Shown here: positions 61,383-64,000 of the stretch, in pieces | Numbering within the stretch: the stretch's first letter is position 1 | Layout of the letters: the number at the start of each line of letters is the position of its first letter | Source: Maribacter orientalis | Lineage (GTDB): Bacteria; Bacteroidota; Bacteroidia; Flavobacteriales; Flavobacteriaceae | Assembly (NCBI RefSeq): GCF_900109345.1 | Contig: NZ_FNZN01000005.1 | Location: 124,001 to 188,000 of the forward strand | DNA length: 64,000 nucleotides | Direction of reading: 5' to 3' | The notes under the pieces: model-generated | What the model was told of the DNA's origin: nothing | The model's database searches: none | Seen by the model: only the letters and a program-made list of their open reading frames with translations | Translations under genes and position numbers: made by a program

Positions 61383-63746
61383 TTATTCATTATCCAATAA
61401 TTGTTGAAGGGCTACCATGTCTGATATATAAACCTGTCTTGCTTTACTGCCTTCAAAAGGACCTACAATTCCTGCAGCTTCCAATTGATCGATTATTCTA
61501 CCAGCACGATTGTACCCTAATTTTAGTTTTCTTTGAATTAAAGATGCAGAACCTTGTTGTGCTATAACAATAACTTCAGCAGCTTCGCGGAACTTTTGGT
61601 CCCTATCCGAAACATTATAATCAATACTTGTGCCAGAATCTTCTCCGCTATATTCAGGAAGCTCATAGGCGTCTGGGTATGCGCGCTGACTGCCAATATA
61701 ATCTACGATTTTTGCTACTTCAGGTGTGTCAACAAATGCGCATTGAATTCTAGTAACATCATTACCTTGAGTGAACAACATATCTCCACGACCAATTAAT
61801 TGGTCGGCGCCAGAAGTGTCTAATATTGTTCTAGAATCTATTTTAGAGGTAACTCGAAAGGCTAGTCTCGCTGGGAAGTTGGCTTTAATTATACCTGTAA
61901 TAACATTAACTGATGGTCGTTGTGTTGCAATAATTAAATGAATACCAATGGCTCTAGCCAATTGTGCAAGTCTTGCTACAGGTGTCTCTACTTCTTTACC
62001 GGCAGTCATAATTAAATCGGCAAACTCATCAATTACCAGTACAATGTATGGTAAGAATTTATGCCCATCATTGGGATTCAATTTACGGGCCTTGAATTTT
62101 GTATTGTATTCCTTTAAATTACGAACCATCGCTAATTTCAAAAGTTCATAACGGTCATCCATTTCAATACAAAGTGAATTTAGGGTATGAATCACCTTTG
62201 TATTATCAGTTATAATTGCTTCTGCGGAATCAGGAAGTTTAGCCAAGAAATGGCGTTCAATCTTATTATACAGCGTTAATTCAACTTTCTTTGGATCTAC
62301 TAATATGAACTTAACTTCTGCGGGATGCTTTTTATATAATAAGGAAGTTAATACGGCATTTAAGCCTACGGATTTTCCTTGACCTGTTGCACCAGCCATT
62401 AACAGGTGGGGCATTTTGGCTAGATCGACAACAAAGGTTTCATTACTAATAGTTTTACCAAAAGCTATTGGTAATTCCATTTCTGCTTTCTGAAATTTAC
62501 TCGATGCAATTACTGAACGCATTGAAACTATAGTAGCATTCTTGTTTGGTACTTCTATACCTATGGTACCTTTACCAGGAATTGGTGCGATAATACGAAT
62601 ACCTAACGCTGCTAAAGACAAAGCAATATCATCTTCTAGGTTTTTAATTTTAGATATTCTCACTCCCGCATCAGGTACTATTTCATATAAGGTAACGGTA
62701 GGGCCAATAGTAGCTTTAATTTGGGCAATCCCAATTTTGTAATTTTTGAGGGTCTCAACAATTTTATTCTTGTTTTCTTCTAATTCTTCTTGATTTATGG
62801 TGATACCACCGGTAACACCGTGTTGGTCTAAAAGCTCTATAGTAGGGAATTTATAATTGCCCAATTCTAAGGTAGGGTCGAACTCACCGAAATCATCTAC
62901 CAATTTATTAGCGAGAATGTCAATTTCTTCAGGTTCCTCAATTACTTGCTCAACTTCCATAGCAAGAGTTTCCTCTGGTTCTGGAGTGTTTATTTCAAAA
63001 TCTTTAAGGTCGTCTTCCTTTTCTAAATGCGGAATTTCTGTTTTGTGAGTATAGGTATCTAAAATTATCGGTACGTCATCGTCAAAAGAAGTGGTAAGTG
63101 TATCATTATCCTTTGCTGCTTTACGTTCTTTGCTAGCTTTAAATTCAGTTGAAATTGCCTCTTTTCTTGAATTAAAAAATGACGATATTCCCTCAGGTGT
63201 AATTTCAAACAATCGTACTAAAATGAATATGAGTCCGAAAACTAATAACAAGAGTACCCCAATTTTACCAGCATAGTCTTGTAGAAAATCATTCATTTCA
63301 AAACCTATTAATCCGCCTAATAGCGGACTACTAGTTGCGAAAAATCCTAAGGCAATAGAAATCCATATAATGAAAAGTAAGCCCCAAATCCACTTTTTAA
63401 ATAACGCTTTTAAGGGTAGTCCTAAAAACAAATAAATTCCTGTGATACAAATTAAAAATGGAAGAATAAGTGAAGCTAATCCAAAGCCTTTGTACATGAA
63501 AATGTGACTAATGCTTGCGCCGAATTTGTTCAATAAGTTTTTGGCTAGCTCATTACGATCCTTGAATTCAGAGAGAAGACTTTGATCATCTTGCCAATTA
63601 AAATAAAAAGATATAAATGAAAAGAACAGTGCGATACTAAATAGCATCAGCAAACTACCCAAAATGATTTTATTCTGTTTGGATAATTTAAACGTTGATC
63701 CTTTTTTAGTAGGTTTTGGCTTTGATTTAGTTGCCTTCTTTGCCAT
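61383..63746 (-). CDS. ftsK: DNA translocase FtsK
   Basis: 787 residues. Four N-terminal membrane helices (about 27-170), an acidic linker (about 210-290), the motor with Walker A GATGQGKSVGLNAV and Walker B YIVLVIDEFADLIM, and a C-terminal gamma winged helix (about 715-780) with ASLIQRKLKLGYNRAGRIIDQ (quoted in part), which reads polar KOPS-like sites. It pumps DNA at the division septum and helps XerCD resolve chromosome dimers. Starts a run of envelope genes. Confidence 0.96.
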   Translation of the reverse strand: MAKKATKSKPKPTKKGSTFKLSKQNKIILGSLLMLFSIALFFSFISFYFNWQDDQSLLSEFKDRNELAKNLLNKFGASISHIFMYKGFGLASLILPFLICITGIYLFLGLPLKALFKKWIWGLLFIIWISIALGFFATSSPLLGGLIGFEMNDFLQDYAGKIGVLLLLVFGLIFILVRLFEITPEGISSFFNSRKEAISTEFKASKERKAAKDNDTLTTSFDDDVPIILDTYTHKTEIPHLEKEDDLKDFEINTPEPEETLAMEVEQVIEEPEEIDILANKLVDDFGEFDPTLELGNYKFPTIELLDQHGVTGGITINQEELEENKNKIVETLKNYKIGIAQIKATIGPTVTLYEIVPDAGVRISKIKNLEDDIALSLAALGIRIIAPIPGKGTIGIEVPNKNATIVSMRSVIASSKFQKAEMELPIAFGKTISNETFVVDLAKMPHLLMAGATGQGKSVGLNAVLTSLLYKKHPAEVKFILVDPKKVELTLYNKIERHFLAKLPDSAEAIITDNTKVIHTLNSLCIEMDDRYELLKLAMVRNLKEYNTKFKARKLNPNDGHKFLPYIVLVIDEFADLIMTAGKEVETPVARLAQLARAIGIHLIIATQRPSVNVITGIIKANFPARLAFRVTSKIDSRTILDTSGADQLIGRGDMLFTQGNDVTRIQCAFVDTPEVAKIVDYIGSQRAYPDAYELPEYSGEDSGTSIDYNVSDRDQKFREAAEVIVIAQQGSASLIQRKLKLGYNRAGRIIDQLEAAGIVGPFEGSKARQVYISDMVALQQLLDNE

Positions 63747-63808
63747 TAAAATTAATTCTTGTGCTAAATTACAAATTTACGATGAGCTATAGGAAACAAT
63801 GAAGCGAC

Positions 63809-64000
63809 CTAAATAATTTTAGGCAAGTAAATGATTAAACCAATAATGGATGCAGCTATAGAAACCAACATAACGGCACCTGCAGAAATATCCTTAATGA
63901 ACCCGATTTTTGCATCGAATTCAGGTTGTACAAAATCAGATATTTTTTCAACAGCCGTATTCATACCTTCAATACCGAGTACCAATGCGATAGCTAATAT
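63809..64000 (-). CDS. Diacylglycerol kinase family protein, C-terminal part
   Basis: 63 residues from the right edge to a TAG stop at 63811-63809. ALVLGIEGMNTAVEKISDFV and FIKDISAGAVMLVSIAASIIG match the DgkA active-site and third membrane helix (E-x-x-N-x-A-(I/V)-E and KD-x-x-(S/A)-A-(A/G)-V). It recycles diacylglycerol to phosphatidic acid in the inner membrane. The N-terminal half is outside the window. Confidence 0.9.
   Translation of the reverse strand: MLAIALVLGIEGMNTAVEKISDFVQPEFDAKIGFIKDISAGAVMLVSIAASIIGLIIYLPKII

Noticed and set aside
1-64000. CRISPR arrays, rRNA genes, insertion sequences
   Set aside because: No regularly spaced repeats, no rRNA-like stretches and no transposase gene were recognised anywhere in the window.

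Overview
The window looks like the chromosome of a marine-type Flavobacteriaceae bacterium (phylum Bacteroidota). DNA is AT-rich, upstream regions carry TAnnTTTG-type -7 boxes instead of typical -10/-35 promoters, and many families are characteristic of that group: DUF4834, BatA, DUF3347-type RND adaptors, YfhO, HYC_CC_PP and the Bacteroidota-type RND/TolC efflux genes. I cannot assign genus or species. Names are recognised from sequence alone; no database search was run.

Layout. 0-8 kb: end of a transporter-like beta-barrel gene, a DUF4834 gene, then a one-base-overlapping operon YfhO / glycosyltransferase / flippase for surface glycan work, a convergent AI-2E-type permease and an RluA-family pseudouridine synthase. 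8-24 kb: a basic Arg/Ser/Thr-rich secreted protein, uvrA, two tandem copies of an ECF sigma factor each followed by a related 47-residue protein, a cysteine-free endonuclease III, Bcp peroxiredoxin, several conserved unknowns, a dihydroorotase-like protein without its metal ligands, a BatA protein, and a GT2 enzyme. 24-33 kb: tRNA-Ser(UGA), then a copper/silver-type efflux operon (HYC_CC_PP protein, CusA-like pump, TolC-like channel, a truncated sensor remnant, DUF305 protein, CusB-like adaptor). This block is bracketed by direct repeats of the tRNA 3' end plus its terminator, so it looks like a tRNA-targeted genomic island whose integrase is gone.

33-44 kb: a GAF histidine kinase, an adenine-deaminase-type enzyme, a HipA-like kinase overlapping a DUF3037 gene, an arsenic operon (arsR, arsenate-reductase-like phosphatase, ACR3) with a palindromic operator candidate, an acetyltransferase, an alpha/beta hydrolase, an orphan 342-residue gene framed by 11-bp inverted repeats, and a DUF5694-like lipoprotein. 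44-46 kb: gene-poor stretch with an HPF/RaiA-type ribosome factor and small unknown ORFs. 46-49.5 kb: Fur-family regulator with a Zn/Cd-type P-type ATPase, and an aspartoacylase-family protein. 49.7-55.6 kb: xylan-use operon (GH67 alpha-glucuronidase, GH10 xylanase, GPH-type sugar transporter, GH43). 56-64 kb: TauE/SafE permease, DegT aminotransferase, RibB with a degenerate RibA half, LptF/G permease, LolA, FtsK and the end of a diacylglycerol kinase gene.

The genes form three metal(loid)-defence modules (Cu/Ag, As, Zn/Cd), one plant/algal polysaccharide module, and a housekeeping envelope/division cluster. The points most worth a second look are the duplicated sigma/47-residue module, the tRNA-Ser island with its duplicated terminator, the inverted-repeat-framed orphan gene, and four enzymes that have lost canonical metal or cluster ligands or domains.
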